NCBI GenBank assembly: GCA_965238045.1
Contig: CBDEGU010000009.1
Location: 248,001 to 312,000 of the forward strand
Length of the DNA: 64,000 bases
Source of the DNA: CBDEGU01 sp965238045
GTDB lineage: Bacteria; Acidobacteriota; Terriglobia; Bryobacterales; UBA6623
Reading direction: 5' to 3'
Positions 63,068-64,000 of this stretch are shown piece after piece. Position 1 is the first letter of the stretch, and each line of letters opens with the position of its first letter. The notes beneath the pieces are model-generated. The model saw only the letters and a list, made by a program, of their open reading frames with translations, was not told where the DNA came from and did not search any database. Position numbers and translations under genes: made by a program.

Positions 63068-64000
63068 GTGCCCACCCGTAACGCGAAGGCCACGGCCGTT
63101 GTCGCCGAAAAACCATCGGTCGCCCGCGACATTGCGAACGTCCTTGGCGCCAAACAGCGAGGCAAAGGCTTTCTGCATGGCAACGGCTACGTCGTCACAT
63201 GGGCGGTGGGTCATCTGGTGGCGCTCGCCCAGCCGCACGAGATCCATGCCGAGTGGAAGCCGTGGCGGCGGGACCGTCTGCCGATGCTGCCGGAGCATTG
63301 GCCGCTGGTGGTCTACGACCAGACGAGGGACCAGTACGAAGTCGTCCGCAGGATTCTCAACAGTCCGAAAATCGCCAGTGTCATCTGCGCGACGGATGCC
63401 GGCCGTGAAGGCGAGCTGATCTTCCGCTACATCTACGACGCGGCGGGCTCGAAGAAGCCGGTCCAGCGTCTCTGGATCTCGTCTCTCACACCTGATGCCA
63501 TCCGGCAGGGCTTGCGAAGCCTGAGACCCTCCAGCAAGTATGCTCCGCTCGCGGACGCCGCTCGCGGACGCAGCCGGGCCGACTGGCTGGTTGGGATGAA
63601 CCTCTCGCGCGCCTACAGTCTCGACTACGACCAGGACCTCTCGGTGGGCCGCGTGCAGACACCGACGCTGGCCATGGTCGTCGAGCGCGAGTTGGCGGTA
63701 CGGAACTTCGTCCCAGAGGACTATATCGAGGTCGTCGCCAGGTTCGCCCCGCCTGCGAAGCCGGATGCTGAGCCCGACTCCGCCGGAGAAGCGCAAGCGG
63801 AAGGGGGCCGGGAAGCGAGCGCAGGCAGTTACCGGAGAACCTATTTCCGGAAGAAACCGAAGCCGGCCGGTGCGGCCGAGTCCGCCGGTGAAACGACCAC
63901 GAAGCCGGCCGATAACTCAGCAGCCCCGCCGGCAACTCGTCTGCCGATTGACGGAGAAGAGGCCGCGCGGATTATCGAGCGCGCCAAGAGCGGCGAAGCC
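63068..64000 (+). CDS. topB: DNA topoisomerase III, 5' part (runs off window)
   Basis: Type IA topoisomerase that decatenates and relaxes DNA. About 311 residues are present. Toprim domain: TAVVAEKPSVARDIANVLGA with the catalytic Glu, and CATDAGREGELIFRYIY with the acidic triad. Then LSVGRVQTPTLAMVVERELAV. The active-site Tyr lies beyond the window. Residues ~228-290 are a Pro/Ala/Glu/Lys-rich low-complexity insert not usual in TopB. GTG 63068 is the only reasonable start, since an in-frame TGA lies five codons upstream. The right edge of the IS110-type element is about 45 bp upstream. Confidence 0.92.
   Translation, partial: MPTRNAKATAVVAEKPSVARDIANVLGAKQRGKGFLHGNGYVVTWAVGHLVALAQPHEIHAEWKPWRRDRLPMLPEHWPLVVYDQTRDQYEVVRRILNSPKIASVICATDAGREGELIFRYIYDAAGSKKPVQRLWISSLTPDAIRQGLRSLRPSSKYAPLADAARGRSRADWLVGMNLSRAYSLDYDQDLSVGRVQTPTLAMVVERELAVRNFVPEDYIEVVARFAPPAKPDAEPDSAGEAQAEGGREASAGSYRRTYFRKKPKPAGAAESAGETTTKPADNSAAPPATRLPIDGEEAARIIERAKSGEA

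Overview
This window is high-GC DNA from an acidobacterium, most likely of the Bryobacterales/Solibacter group. Three things point there. A secreted metalloprotease ends in the C-terminal domain first described in Solibacter (TIGR03437 type). A permease of about 845 codons has the build of the acidobacterial duplicated orphan permeases (ADOP, TIGR03434). Protein kinases with TolB/PD40 propellers and a nucleotide-translocase-like carrier with HEAT repeats are also typical of the phylum. Family names come from reading the translations by eye; no database search was run.

Layout. 1-12.0 kb is a worn region on the minus strand. It holds the 5' part of gpmI, three cyclic-nucleotide-binding proteins that are a sensor domain only, a cytochrome oxidase locus (coxB-ctaD) whose middle has been replaced by about 1.8 kb carrying an IS256-type transposase tail and a membrane/GAF-like gene pair, a histidine kinase/sigma-54 regulator pair with three inactivating lesions, and a translocase-HEAT gene frameshifted by a 7-bp duplication. 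12-26 kb holds a zinc-ribbon membrane protein, a secreted protein/metalloprotease pair, acs, two tandem exported SelA-like PLP enzymes, ssb, dtd, mtgA, a sodium symporter with a 35-residue partner, and tRNA-Ala(CGC). 26-39 kb holds a LarA-like racemase, a 2-oxoacid:ferredoxin oxidoreductase (korAB), a tight five-gene operon (radical SAM HemN-like, unknown, FAD oxidoreductase, thioesterase, PaaK-like CoA ligase), an HpcH/HpaI aldolase and a Tat-exported TIM-barrel-like protein. 39-51 kb holds two tandem Ser/Thr kinases, the ADOP permease, and two exported EF0837-type amidohydrolases. 51-59.6 kb is housekeeping: a thioredoxin-like lipoprotein, carbonic anhydrase, an SDR, erpA, coaD, an aspartate aminotransferase, manA and sthA. 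59.6-63.0 kb is a pair of abutting insertion sequences (a degraded IS1182-type and an intact IS110/IS1111-type), followed by the start of topB.

Working together. The two exported SelA-like enzymes and the two exported amidohydrolases belong to families whose genes are known to pair, which suggests a periplasmic amino-sugar or D-amino-acid route split over two loci. The five-gene operon looks like a small biosynthetic or aryl/acyl-CoA-processing unit and is the best candidate here for an undescribed pathway.

A striking overall feature is the density of inactivating lesions: in-frame stops in five genes, single-base or 7-bp frameshifts in three, and one replaced operon core. Clean housekeeping genes lie between them. 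This is either real gene decay under relaxed selection or sequence error, and read-level evidence is needed to separate the two. Dispersed short inverted repeats, two MITE-like elements among them, lie between genes.
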